64,000 nucleotides of DNA from Halorhabdus amylolytica (GTDB lineage: Archaea > Halobacteriota > Halobacteria > Halobacteriales > Haloarculaceae). The notes beneath the pieces were generated by a model, which saw only the letters and a program-made list of their open reading frames with translations, was not told the DNA's origin and ran no database searches. This document shows, piece after piece, positions 9,355 to 17,682 of this stretch. The DNA lies in the NCBI RefSeq assembly GCF_004944975.1, contig NZ_SPQG01000013.1:32340-96339 (forward strand). Reading direction: 5' to 3'. The translations under genes were made by a program, and so were the position numbers. Within the stretch, counting starts at the first letter, position 1. Each line of letters opens with the position of its first letter.

Positions 9355-10398
9355 TCACAGCGACAGCTTCGCCGTTGGCACGTCGAAAAAGGCCGTCTCG
9401 TAGCCCTCGTGACGGGCGACCTGAGGCGGGGTGTCGACGGTGATCGACAGTTCCGCGCTGTCGACGGCGGGGACTGTGGTGCCGTAGTGGTATCCCAGGT
9501 CGGGGTCGATCGTCCGGGTCAGTTGTCCGTCGGTCACGGTCTCGTCGTCTTCGAGCGTCGCCGAAAGTCCCATCCGCGAGAGCGAATAGCCGTTGTACCG
9601 CGTTCGTGGCGAGACCGCGAGGTATGACTCCTGTCCGTCGACTCCAGCGGGCGGATCGACGAGCGACGCGACGTAGCGGATGTCGTCGGCCATCGTCGTC
9701 GCCGTCCTCCCGGGAATTGCTTCGGGAGCAAGGGCGACGCCTGTTGGGACCGCGTCCATCGACATCCCTTCGAGCGCGTCGCGTTCCCCGGCGCGATCGA
9801 GGCGTTCGAACCGGATCGCCTGCATGGCACTCGTCTCGAACGTGAACTCGAACGTCGCCGTCGCCGGTTCGTCGAACCGGCCGGTGAACGTGCCAGTCGG
9901 ACGACTCGCCGTGGCTCCGACGGCCACGCGAACCGCGTAAGTCTCGCCGTCGGAGAGTCCGGTGAAGTTCCCGCCGTGATGGACGCCCATCGGCTGGGAG
10001 AGCATCGCATAGACGGTCTCCTGGGAGACCAGCGATCCATCCTGCGTGATCTCGATCGAAACGCCCACGTCAGGGAGGACAAGCCCAGTCTCGGGGTCCC
10101 AGACAGTCGCCATCAGGTGCACCGAATCCGTCTCGTCGATCGAAGTTCGCTCGCGCTCGTTGCCGGTGATCGTCCAGAAGCGATGGGGATAGCTGTAGGA
10201 GAGGCCAACAGTGTACTCGCCGGTGGTTTCCGTCCCGACCAGGTCCATGCCCTCGACGTGACCCGGGACGTAGATCGCGTCGGGCGGATCGTCGAGAACT
10301 GGCGGGACGTCGATCGCACGGGACTCGAGAGAGCCACAGCCTGCGATCGTGGCGGCCCCGATCGCCGATCCGCCTGCGAGAAACTGCCGTCTGAACAC
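9355..10398 (-). CDS. Tp34/iron-transport-type Tat lipoprotein
   Basis: 347 aa exported lipoprotein: FRRQFLAGGSAIGAATIAGC gives the Tat motif and lipobox Cys at residue 21. The first mature domain contains HLMATVWDPETGLVLPDVGVS and AMLSQPMGVHHGGNFTG with a paired His, the pattern of the Tp34/P19 periplasmic iron-transport family (immunoglobulin fold with His/Met metal ligands). A second beta-rich domain follows to the C-terminus. It is upstream of the DyP-like gene by 54 bases and 49 bases downstream of a small membrane protein gene, so the three probably form an operon. Confidence 0.65.
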   Translation of the reverse strand: MFRRQFLAGGSAIGAATIAGCGSLESRAIDVPPVLDDPPDAIYVPGHVEGMDLVGTETTGEYTVGLSYSYPHRFWTITGNERERTSIDETDSVHLMATVWDPETGLVLPDVGVSIEITQDGSLVSQETVYAMLSQPMGVHHGGNFTGLSDGETYAVRVAVGATASRPTGTFTGRFDEPATATFEFTFETSAMQAIRFERLDRAGERDALEGMSMDAVPTGVALAPEAIPGRTATTMADDIRYVASLVDPPAGVDGQESYLAVSPRTRYNGYSLSRMGLSATLEDDETVTDGQLTRTIDPDLGYHYGTTVPAVDSAELSITVDTPPQVARHEGYETAFFDVPTAKLSL

Positions 10399-10447
10399 GG
10401 TCGCGGTACGCGGCGATCACCAAAACGGGTTGCGTTCGCGGCCGGCG

Positions 10448-10795
10448 CTACCGCGAGGCGGGCGAGCCGGCGGTTCCGAGCTCGCGTCGTCGTGTCCGGG
10501 CGGCGTACAGCGTCGCGACTGTCAAGGCGATCATCGCCGCGTCGAGGACGTGTTCGAGCGCGTGGAACGAACCGGCCCCCAGGCCGGCGAACGCCAGCCC
10601 GGTCCTGCCGGCCATCACCACCAGCACTGCCAGGAGGAACGCACGGATCCAGGCCCCCTCCGGCCGCTGACCGACCGCCAGCCTGGCGAGTGCAAGTCCC
10701 GCGAGCGTCCCGCCAGCGACGACCGCGACCGTCAACCCGCCGTCGATCGTCCCGGTCTCGGGAGCGTGTAACAGCCACGAACCGAACGCTACCAT
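10448..10795 (-). CDS. Small polytopic membrane protein
   Basis: 115 aa with about four hydrophobic segments (residues 1-12, 20-40, 50-68 and 78-95), a His in SFHALEHVLDAAMIALTVATLY and Arg-rich cytoplasmic ends. It is first in the apparent operon with the Tp34-like and DyP-like lipoproteins. It is too short for an FTR1 iron permease and lacks its REXXE motif. Its role in the operon is unknown. Confidence 0.65.
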   Translation of the reverse strand: MVAFGSWLLHAPETGTIDGGLTVAVVAGGTLAGLALARLAVGQRPEGAWIRAFLLAVLVVMAGRTGLAFAGLGAGSFHALEHVLDAAMIALTVATLYAARTRRRELGTAGSPASR

Positions 10796-10908
10796 GGTTG
10801 GGTCGACGTCGGCAGGTGTACAAACGGTTTCGGTTCGGCCGGTCGAATGTGAACTGAATGAATGGATTCGGTCGGAATGTCAGATCGTTATTAATAACGG
10901 TCGCTACG

Positions 10909-11067
10909 TCAGGCCGACCGTTCGGGACGGACCACGTCGGCACAGTCCAGACAGGTCGCGTACATCGCCTGGTCGCCCTCGCGTTCGTAGCGGATGAGGA
11001 CGCGGCCGGGCGTGATCGGGGCACCACACCGGGGACAGCGACCAACTGGACGGGTGTCTGGATGCAT
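10909..11067 (-). CDS. CPxCG-type zinc-finger microprotein
   Basis: 52 aa, start ATG at 11067 and stop at 10909. Two CxxC knuckles are visible: CPRCGAPITPG (residues 11-21) and CLDCADVVRPE near the C-terminus, which together make a single zinc ribbon. Small CPxCG proteins are abundant in haloarchaea and several have phenotypes in Haloferax, but the function of this one is unknown. It lies between the divergent membrane protein and IMPACT genes. Confidence 0.75.
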   Translation of the reverse strand: MHPDTRPVGRCPRCGAPITPGRVLIRYEREGDQAMYATCLDCADVVRPERSA

Positions 11068-11250
11068 GTACTGAAAGGGGAACGACGGAGCGTGCGACTG
11101 CGTGTGAACAGCGACGCTCCAGTTCCGACTGGATCGGGAAAGGGTAAATAATCAATCCCACCGGGGTGAAAGTGAAACTATCCGACGACGTCGCAATGGC
11201 GGGTATCGAGTCGCGAAACTGGTTTCACCACGCCCGCCAAAGCCCCCGCA

Positions 11251-11868
11251 GTGAGCGACGAACGCTATCGAACGGTCACCGGCCCCGGCGAGGCGCGGTT
11301 CACGATATCGGGCTCGCAGTTCATCGGCCACGCGCGACCCGTCAAGACCGTCGAGGCGGCGGAGGCGTTCGTCGAAGAAGTTCGGGCGGAGTACGACGAT
11401 GCGACCCACAACGTCCCGGCCTACCGGGTGCGGGCCGATCCACTCCGAGAGTGGGCCAGCGACGACGGCGAGCCCTCGGGTTCGGCGGGCAAGCCCGCGC
11501 TGAACGTCCTCGAAGGCCAGGATCTGGAGAACGTAGTCGTCGTGGTAACGCGGTACTTCGGGGGGACTGAACTGGGCGTCGGCGGCCTGGTGAGTGCCTA
11601 CTCCCGGGCGGTGAAGGAGGCGATCGACGACGCCGGCATCCGGGAAGAGCGTCCGCACGAACGCCTGGCGATCGAAGTCGAGTACGACGATTCCGGGACT
11701 GTACGTGGGATTCTGGAGAGTGAGGGCGTGGAGTTCGAGGCCAGCTACGAGGGGCGCGTGCGGTTCGTCGTGCGGGTGCCGACTGCCGAGTCCGATGCGC
11801 TTCGTGATCGGATCGCGAGCGCGACGAGCGGACGGGCAACACTCAAAACAGTGAACGACAGGGCTTGA
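11251..11868 (+). CDS. IMPACT/YigZ family protein
   Basis: 205 aa starting at GTG 11251. The UPF0029 (IMPACT) N-terminal domain is clear: SQFIGHARPV near residue 20, HNVPAYRV, SDDGEPSGSAGKPAL (conserved DGEP and GTAG-type loop), VVVVTRYFGGTELGVGGLVSAYS. The C-terminal domain is the ferredoxin-like DUF1949 type. The family is found in all domains; bacterial YigZ is poorly defined and the eukaryotic relative regulates Gcn2. Nothing suggests a special role here. Confidence 0.92.
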   Translation: MSDERYRTVTGPGEARFTISGSQFIGHARPVKTVEAAEAFVEEVRAEYDDATHNVPAYRVRADPLREWASDDGEPSGSAGKPALNVLEGQDLENVVVVVTRYFGGTELGVGGLVSAYSRAVKEAIDDAGIREERPHERLAIEVEYDDSGTVRGILESEGVEFEASYEGRVRFVVRVPTAESDALRDRIASATSGRATLKTVNDRA

Positions 11869-11873
11869 GCGGA

Positions 11874-11920
11874 TTTACAGGCGGTCAAGGCGAATGCCCC
11901 AGGGCTGGACCCCGAGGCGA
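11874..11920. repeat. Copy A of a dispersed repeat, possible IS200/IS605 right-end relic
   Basis: The 25-base segment 11874-11898 matches 21168-21192 with two differences. It continues into a GC-rich imperfect hairpin (GCGAATGCCCC through GGGGCATTCGC-like pairing with the CCCCGAGGC part). The string resembles the conserved ends I remember for haloarchaeal IS1341/TnpB elements. No tnpA or tnpB is nearby, so this would be a solo end. Confidence 0.45.
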
Positions 11921-11921
11921 T

Positions 11922-12596
11922 TCACGTCGTCCGGAACGCGCGATCGCCGGCGTCACCGAGACCGGGGACGATGTAGCCGTCGTCGTCTAAGTGGTCGTCG
12001 ACGGCGACGGTCAGCAGTTCGATGTCGGGGAACTCCTCGCGGAGTCGATCAAGGCCCTCGGGCGCGCTGACCGCCGAGAGGACGATCACGCGCTCGGGGT
12101 CGGCACCGTCGAGTATTTCTTCGAGGACCGCACACATCGTCGAGCCGGTCGCGAGCATCGGGTCGGCGAGGATGAGGGTGTCTTCCTCGTGGATCTCGGG
12201 CATCTTGACGTACTCGATGGAGATGTCGAAACGGCCCTCGCGGTCCATGCCGCCCTCCTCGTCGCGGCCGGCACTGATGACACCCTGCTTGGCGCGGGGG
12301 AAGGCCTTGAGCAGGCCCTCGACGAACGGCGTCGCCGCCCGGAGGACGTTGACGATCACCACGTCGTCCATCTCGCCGACACGCTCACCCTCGGTGGTTG
12401 TCAGGGGCGTCTCGACGGTGACAGTCTCGCTTTCGAGCAGGCCGTCGACGATCTCGTAGCCACAGATCCGGCCGAGTTTTACGAGACCCTTCCGGAAGGC
12501 GACTTGCTCGGTTTCCACGTCTCGAAGTCGCGTGAGCGTGTCACGCGCCAGCGCGTGGGAGACGACTTTCGCGTGTCCGTGGTCTTCGATAGTCAT
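11922..12596 (-). CDS. upp: Uracil phosphoribosyltransferase
   Basis: 224 aa from ATG 12596 ([12 protein letters not shown]); an in-frame ATG at 12614 is possible. The enzyme makes UMP from uracil and PRPP in pyrimidine salvage. The PRPP-binding loop is [13 protein letters not shown] (about residues 141-153) and the uracil-binding C-terminal region includes [14 protein letters not shown]. Length and motifs are typical of UPRT. It is a single gene here, converging with the IMPACT gene and dispersed repeat copy A. Confidence 0.96.
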   Translation of the reverse strand: MTIEDHGHAKVVSHALARDTLTRLRDVETEQVAFRKGLVKLGRICGYEIVDGLLESETVTVETPLTTTEGERVGEMDDVVIVNVLRAATPFVEGLLKAFPRAKQGVISAGRDEEGGMDREGRFDISIEYVKMPEIHEEDTLILADPMLATGSTMCAVLEEILDGADPERVIVLSAVSAPEGLDRLREEFPDIELLTVAVDDHLDDDGYIVPGLGDAGDRAFRTT

Positions 12597-12753
12597 CGTC
12601 GTCACTGAGAACATCCCGCGTCAAAGGCGTTGATATTCGTATCCGGGCCGTCGGGTCGGTAGAGAGTCTCACACGCCGACAAGCCTTATGGACGAGCGCG
12701 CCAAATGCCCGCCACTAATGGGAGCCATCCCGGAAAGCGCTCCCGGATAGCCA

Positions 12754-13443
12754 ATGGAAGAGAGCGTCTCCGGCTTCAAGGTTCGCGGCGACTGGATCGA
12801 TATCGTCGAACACGGCGAGCGCCTCATGCGGGCCCTCGAGGAACTCGCCGACGAGTACGACGTCGACACCGAGGCCCTCGCGGAGTTCGACGAGTGGCGA
12901 CCGAAGAGTCACGAACGCCTCGACGAGGACGTCAACGAGAAGACCGCAGAGCAGGCACGCGTCGACGAGGGCGAAGGCGAAAAAAAGGGGAAGGATCCGG
13001 ACGACGACCTCCGGACGGCCGGCGAGAAACTCGCCGATTCCTACGAGAACTTGGACGAACCCGACGAGGCCGTCGACGCCTGGGGAGAGTCCATCGACTA
13101 CGTCGCCCGCGCTGCCGACTCGGCCGGCCGGAAAGCGATCCGGGCTGTCGAGGACCGGGTCTACCGCAACGTCATGACCCGGATGGCACCCTACTACTTC
13201 GACAACGACCTCATCAGCGCCAACGTCCGGCGGATCGACGACGAGAACCCGGAGTACGTCCTCGAGGTGAACGTCAACGACGACGACCTGAAGATCCGCG
13301 TCTCGAACAAACTCGCCGACTACGAGCAGACTGTCGACCGCTGGCACGTCGACACCGAAAAGGAAACCGAGGCACCCCAGGCCGCAGAGGGCGTCGAGGT
13401 CCCATCGAACGACGACGACGAAATGGACGCCAAGACTAACTAA
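12754..13443 (+). CDS. DUF5828 family protein
   Basis: 229 aa, very acidic soluble protein. N-terminal FKVRGDWIDIVEHGERLMRAL and central YVARAADSAGRKAIRAVEDR and RMAPYYFDNDLISANVRR match a haloarchaea-specific family (DUF5828). Between them is a charged low-complexity linker (EGEGEKKGKDPDDD). No catalytic motif is visible and the function is unknown. The PiT permease gene follows 88 bases downstream on the same strand. Confidence 0.8.
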   Translation: MEESVSGFKVRGDWIDIVEHGERLMRALEELADEYDVDTEALAEFDEWRPKSHERLDEDVNEKTAEQARVDEGEGEKKGKDPDDDLRTAGEKLADSYENLDEPDEAVDAWGESIDYVARAADSAGRKAIRAVEDRVYRNVMTRMAPYYFDNDLISANVRRIDDENPEYVLEVNVNDDDLKIRVSNKLADYEQTVDRWHVDTEKETEAPQAAEGVEVPSNDDDEMDAKTN

Positions 13444-13531
13444 CTTCGACATCGTGGAGCGAGTGCTGAGTCCTTGCCGAGAACAACCGACATCAGAGGG
13501 TATTACCGGATACAGGGAGAACGGGGACCAA

Positions 13532-14716
13532 ATGGGATTGCTGGTGACGTTGGGGACCCTCGTCGTGGCGGGTCTGGCGAGTCTTTTCATGGCGTGGGCG
13601 ATCGGTGCTGGCTCGTCCGGTTCGACCCCCTTCGCCCCTGCGGTCGGCGCCAACGCGATCTCCGTGATGCGGGCTGGACTCGTCGTCGGCGTGCTCGGCC
13701 TCGCCGGCGCGGTCCTCCAGGGCGCTGCCGTCACCGAAACGGTCGGTCGCGGTCTCGTGATCTTCCCGGAGGGTAGCGGGTTGACGCCGACTGCAGCGAT
13801 CCTGTTACTCCTGATCGCCGGCGGCCTCGTCGCCGTCGGCGTCTTCGCCGGCTACCCGATCGCGACAGCGTTCACGGTGACCGGCGCGGTCGTCGGTGTC
13901 GGTCTGGCGCTAGGCGGCGATCCGGCATGGGGAACCTACCAGGGGATCGTCGTACTGTGGATCGCCGTTCCGTTCGTCGGCGGCGGCGCGGCCTACGCGA
14001 CCACGCGATGGCTCCGGAGTGGTGCTGGCGGGGAAGCCCGTATCGTGGCAGTCCTCGCGGGACTGGTCGGGGCGATCCTGGCGAACGTCCGGTTCAGCGT
14101 CCTCGCCCCGGAGGGCGAACAGGCCTCGATCGCGACCGCGACCACCCGAGCGTTCGACGGTCCCCCATGGATCGGCGTCGTCGTCACCCTCCTCATGACG
14201 ACGATCGCGGCTGGACTGCTCTACCGCGGGGCCAGTCGGGACCGCGAGACGAGCCAGCGGCGGTTCCTGCTCGTGTTGGGCGGGTTGGTCGCGTTCTCCG
14301 CGGGCGGCAGCCAGGTCGGCCTGGCGATCGGCCCCGTCCTCCCGGTCGTCGATCCCTACGACATCCCACTGATCGCCGTGCTGTTCGGCGGCGGTCTGGG
14401 ACTGCTCGCGGGTTCCTGGACCGGCGCCCCCCGGATGATCAAGGCGCTGAGTCAGGACTACTCCTCGCTTTCTCCACGCCGGTCGATCGCGGCGCTGATC
14501 CCCGCGTTCGTCATCGCCCAGACCGCCGTCTTCTTCGGGATCCCCGTCTCGTTCAACGAGATCATGGTCAGCGCGATCGTCGGGAGCGGTCTGGCTGCCG
14601 GCGGCAGCGGGATCAGCAGACGAAAGATGGGCTACACCGTTCTGGCCTGGATCGGGTCGCTCGTGCTCGCGCTAGTGGTGGGATACGTCGGCTATACGGT
14701 GCTGGCGATGGTGTGA
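13532..14716 (+). CDS. PiT-family inorganic phosphate permease
   Basis: 394 aa integral membrane protein from ATG 13532; the longer frame from 13454 adds a non-hydrophobic tail that is unlikely. The first repeat has the family signature AWAIGAGSSGSTPFAPAVGA then GANAIS; the second half carries a corresponding PVSFNEIMVSAIVGSG element near residue 350. About ten membrane segments are visible. PiT proteins move phosphate (often as metal phosphate) with a cation. The window also contains C-P lyase and PhoU-type regulators far downstream, but there is no direct linkage. Confidence 0.85.
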   Translation: MGLLVTLGTLVVAGLASLFMAWAIGAGSSGSTPFAPAVGANAISVMRAGLVVGVLGLAGAVLQGAAVTETVGRGLVIFPEGSGLTPTAAILLLLIAGGLVAVGVFAGYPIATAFTVTGAVVGVGLALGGDPAWGTYQGIVVLWIAVPFVGGGAAYATTRWLRSGAGGEARIVAVLAGLVGAILANVRFSVLAPEGEQASIATATTRAFDGPPWIGVVVTLLMTTIAAGLLYRGASRDRETSQRRFLLVLGGLVAFSAGGSQVGLAIGPVLPVVDPYDIPLIAVLFGGGLGLLAGSWTGAPRMIKALSQDYSSLSPRRSIAALIPAFVIAQTAVFFGIPVSFNEIMVSAIVGSGLAAGGSGISRRKMGYTVLAWIGSLVLALVVGYVGYTVLAMV

Positions 14717-14737
14717 GTAGGCGCCAGATCCCCCACG

Positions 14738-16141
14738 TCAGACGTCCTCGTCCGTCCCTTCGTCGGTGTCGCCCGCGGCCTGGACGTCACCCGCGAGTAT
14801 CTCCTCGTCGGGCCGGGTAATGCGGGCCTTCATGATCCGGGTGTTCTCGACCTGTTCGACCCGAATCTCGACGCCGTCGTACTCGATGGATTCGCCCTCC
14901 TCGACGAGTCTGCCCGCACGGTTGAAGACGAACCCGGCGATGGTCTCGAACTCCTCACCCTCCGGGAGATCGATCGAAAGGGCCTCGTTGACCTCCTCGA
15001 TGTTGACCTCGCCTTTCACGATCGCGGTGTCGTCATCGAGGAACTCGATCGGATGTTCCTCCTCGCCCTCTAAGATCTCGCCGACGATCTCCTCGGTGAG
15101 GTCCTCCATCGTCACCAGCCCCTCGGTCGTCCCGAACTCGTCGATGACGATCACCATGTGGAGACGTTGATCGCGCATCTCCGTGAGGAGTTCATCGACG
15201 TTCTTGCTCTCGGGGACGTGTAACGTCGGTTCGATAAGGTCCTCGAGTTCGACGTCGTCCCTCCCGCCGTACTGGGCGTCACGAACCAGATCACGGATAT
15301 TGACGACCCCGATGACGTTGTCGAGACTGCCCTCGTAGACCGGCAGCCGCGTGTGGCCGCTGTGGATGCACTCCTCGATCGCCTCGTCGATCGACGCGTC
15401 GGCCGAGATGGCGTCCATGTCCAGCCGCGGCGTCATGACCTCCTTGGCGATCGTCCGGTTGAACCGGAGGGTCCGCTGGAGCATCTGGCGCTCCTCCTCG
15501 TCGAGGACGCCCTCGCGCTCGCCGGTCTGGATCATCTCTCTGATCTCCGATCGGCTAAGGTACGACGACTCGATGGCCGGGCCGCCGCCCGTGAGTTTGT
15601 TGACGAACTGCGTCACGTAGTGGAACAGGGTGATCAGCGGCCACAGGATCTTCTCGACAATCTGGAGGATGGGCGCGACCCGGCGGGCGTGTAACTCGGT
15701 GTTGTCGACGGCATAGGACTTGGGTGCCGTTTCACCGAATATCAGAACCAGTGACGTGATCCCGAACGACGAGACGAGCACTGCCGTGCCTGGATCGAAG
15801 TAGAAACCGACGATGGTCGTCGAAATCGAGGACATCGTGATGTTGACCATGTTGTTCCCGACGAGGATCGTCACAAGCAACCGGTGGGGGTCCTCCTTCA
15901 GAGACTTGATCGCCTTCGCACCACGGAGCCCCTGCTCGACCATCGGGTCGATCCGGTGGGCCCCCAGCGAGAACATCGCAATCTCCGAGGACGAGAAGAA
16001 CCCCGATCCCAAGATGAGAAACAAGATCATGAGGACGCCGATCATCGTGATGCCCGTCTTCGACAGTTCGACACCGACGATCGGCACAGTGTACAGTTGG
16101 ATACCGACTCCTGACACTGCTGTAAGTACAGATATACCCAT
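14738..16141 (-). CDS. CNNM/HlyC-CorC family membrane protein with CBS pair
   Basis: 467 aa from ATG 16141 (GTG 16147 in frame). An N-terminal CNNM/DUF21 domain with about four membrane segments includes the conserved SSSEIAMFSL and FGETAPKSYA motifs. It is followed by two CBS domains (MTPRLDMDAISADAS and HMVIVIDEFGTTEGLVTMEDL) and a C-terminal CorC_HlyC transporter-associated domain. Family members are linked to Mg2+/Co2+ efflux or sodium homeostasis. The older name hemolysin has no support here. Confidence 0.93.
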   Translation of the reverse strand: MGISVLTAVSGVGIQLYTVPIVGVELSKTGITMIGVLMILFLILGSGFFSSSEIAMFSLGAHRIDPMVEQGLRGAKAIKSLKEDPHRLLVTILVGNNMVNITMSSISTTIVGFYFDPGTAVLVSSFGITSLVLIFGETAPKSYAVDNTELHARRVAPILQIVEKILWPLITLFHYVTQFVNKLTGGGPAIESSYLSRSEIREMIQTGEREGVLDEEERQMLQRTLRFNRTIAKEVMTPRLDMDAISADASIDEAIEECIHSGHTRLPVYEGSLDNVIGVVNIRDLVRDAQYGGRDDVELEDLIEPTLHVPESKNVDELLTEMRDQRLHMVIVIDEFGTTEGLVTMEDLTEEIVGEILEGEEEHPIEFLDDDTAIVKGEVNIEEVNEALSIDLPEGEEFETIAGFVFNRAGRLVEEGESIEYDGVEIRVEQVENTRIMKARITRPDEEILAGDVQAAGDTDEGTDEDV

Positions 16142-16269
16142 CAACACCCTTTGTTGCCATGCCGGGAAATTAACTCTTGTGTGGATTACGGTATGATCGT
16201 GACGGTTCGGGGTCGACCGAAAAACGATCCGCCGACAGACTTAGCCGGAGCCGTCCCCAACGGTGAACC

Positions 16270-16572
16270 ATGTCAACGAACGATCCGTCGATCACGCTCT
16301 ACCGGCTGCAGGCGTGTCCGTTCTGCGAGCGGGTTGTCCGCGTCCTGCACGACCTCGACCTCGAATACCGCTCACGGTTCGTCGAACCGCTGCACTCCCG
16401 ACGGAACGCCGTCAAACGACTTACCGGCGCCCGGACGGTCCCCGCGATCGTCGACAAGAATACAGGCGTGACGATGAGCGAGAGCGCACGGATCGTCGAA
16501 TACCTCGAGCGAACCTACGGCGAAGGCGCCACGGCCGAGACGGCGACCGACCGTGCGGGAGGTGAGGCCTGA
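16270..16572 (+). CDS. Glutaredoxin-like / GST N-terminal domain protein
   Basis: 100 aa thioredoxin-fold protein with a dithiol CPFC motif at residues 16-19, a TVPAIVDKNTG cis-Pro loop (about residues 55-65) and the MSESARIVEYL helix that in this family binds the gamma-Glu end of a thiol. It may use gamma-glutamylcysteine, the major haloarchaeal thiol. Its stop overlaps the start of the next gene by one base (TGATG), so the two are translationally coupled. Confidence 0.88.
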   Translation: MSTNDPSITLYRLQACPFCERVVRVLHDLDLEYRSRFVEPLHSRRNAVKRLTGARTVPAIVDKNTGVTMSESARIVEYLERTYGEGATAETATDRAGGEA

Positions 16573-17084
16573 TGGACCTCGAATTCGATATCGTCGACCT
16601 GCCGGAGGACGATCACGTCGCCGAGGGCGAGCAGGCACCCGGGTTCACCCGACCGCTGGTCAACGAGGAGTACTGGGAAGACGTCCCGCTCGCTGAGCTG
16701 CTCGAACAGCCACCCGTCGTCCTGGTGTTCCACCCGATGGACGGATCGTTCCCGGCAACGTACGTCTGGAACGAGATCGACGACCGCGAGTGGCACGAGG
16801 CCGCGACCGTCGTCGGCGTCTCGATCGCAACGCCGTACGCACACAAGCGGCTCATCGAGGAAGAAGCCCTCGCGGATTATCGCCTCTATTCGGACCCCGG
16901 TAACGATGTCGCACGGGAATACGGCGTCGTTCACGACCTCGACGGAATGGCCGGCATCGAAGAACCACGCCCTGCCGTGTTCGTCCTCGACGGGGACGGC
17001 GTCGTCGACTACGCCTGGGTGGCAGGCGAGTGGCCCGAGTTCCCGCCCTACGACGAGGTCGAAGACGCACTCGCATCGCTATAG
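16572..17084 (+). CDS. Peroxiredoxin-fold protein without cysteine
   Basis: 170 aa with an AhpC/TSA thioredoxin fold: GEQAPGFTRPL, VVLVFHPMDGSFPATYVWNEI, GVSIATPYAHKRLIEEE and RPAVFVLDGDGVVDYAW follow the peroxiredoxin pattern. The position that normally carries the peroxidatic Cys (FxPxDFTFVC) reads SFPAT, and the whole protein has no Cys at all. It therefore cannot act as a thiol peroxidase. It is coupled to the CPFC gene upstream and followed after one base by sua5. A chaperone-like or binding role is possible; unknown. Confidence 0.85.
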   Translation: MDLEFDIVDLPEDDHVAEGEQAPGFTRPLVNEEYWEDVPLAELLEQPPVVLVFHPMDGSFPATYVWNEIDDREWHEAATVVGVSIATPYAHKRLIEEEALADYRLYSDPGNDVAREYGVVHDLDGMAGIEEPRPAVFVLDGDGVVDYAWVAGEWPEFPPYDEVEDALASL

Positions 17085-17085
17085 C

Positions 17086-17682
17086 ATGTCCGGCGGGCCA
17101 GATCTCGCAGCCGCGGCGGACGTCGTCGCGTCCGACGGGCTAGTCATCTATCCAACCGAGACAGTCTACGGACTCGGTGCCGACGCGCTCGAACCGGACG
17201 CCGTCGAACGTGTTTTCGAAGCGAAAGGCCGCGATCGTTCCAAACCTCTCTCGCTGGGTGTCCCGGATGTCGAGCGAGCCCTGGAGTACGTGCACGCTTC
17301 TGAGCGCGAACGGCAGTTCATGCGGGCGTTCCTCCCCGGCCCCGTCACGGTCGTCCTCGAACGACGCGAGACCGTCCCGGACATCCTCACCAGCGGACGC
17401 GAACGTGTCGGGATCCGCGTCCCCGATCACCACCTCGCGCGCGAACTGCTCGCCCGAACCGGCCCGCTGACCGCAACGAGCGCGAACGTCAGCGGACGAC
17501 CGAGTGCGACCCGGGTCGCCGATGTCGATCCGGAGATCCGCGAGGTTTCGGGGGCGATCCTCGACGGTGGCGAGACGGCGGGAACGGCGAGTACGGTCGT
17601 CGACGTGGCTGCGGGGGAGATCTACCGACATGGAACGAGCGTGGACGCGGTCGAACGCTGGCTCCGGGAGCGTTCAGAGTAG
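17086..17682 (+). CDS. L-threonylcarbamoyladenylate synthase (Sua5/YciO/YrdC)
   Basis: 198 aa from ATG 17086, one base after the stop of the previous gene. It makes threonylcarbamoyl-AMP for the universal tRNA t6A37 modification. Visible motifs are VIYPTETVYGLGADAL (residues 21-36), KGRDRSKPLSLGV with the KR...SKP set, LPGPVTVVL and the TSANVSG nucleotide loop. It lacks the extra C-terminal Sua5 domain, so it is the short TsaC type. Its 3' end overlaps the convergent solo cas4 gene by nine bases. Confidence 0.94.
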   Translation: MSGGPDLAAAADVVASDGLVIYPTETVYGLGADALEPDAVERVFEAKGRDRSKPLSLGVPDVERALEYVHASERERQFMRAFLPGPVTVVLERRETVPDILTSGRERVGIRVPDHHLARELLARTGPLTATSANVSGRPSATRVADVDPEIREVSGAILDGGETAGTASTVVDVAAGEIYRHGTSVDAVERWLRERSE

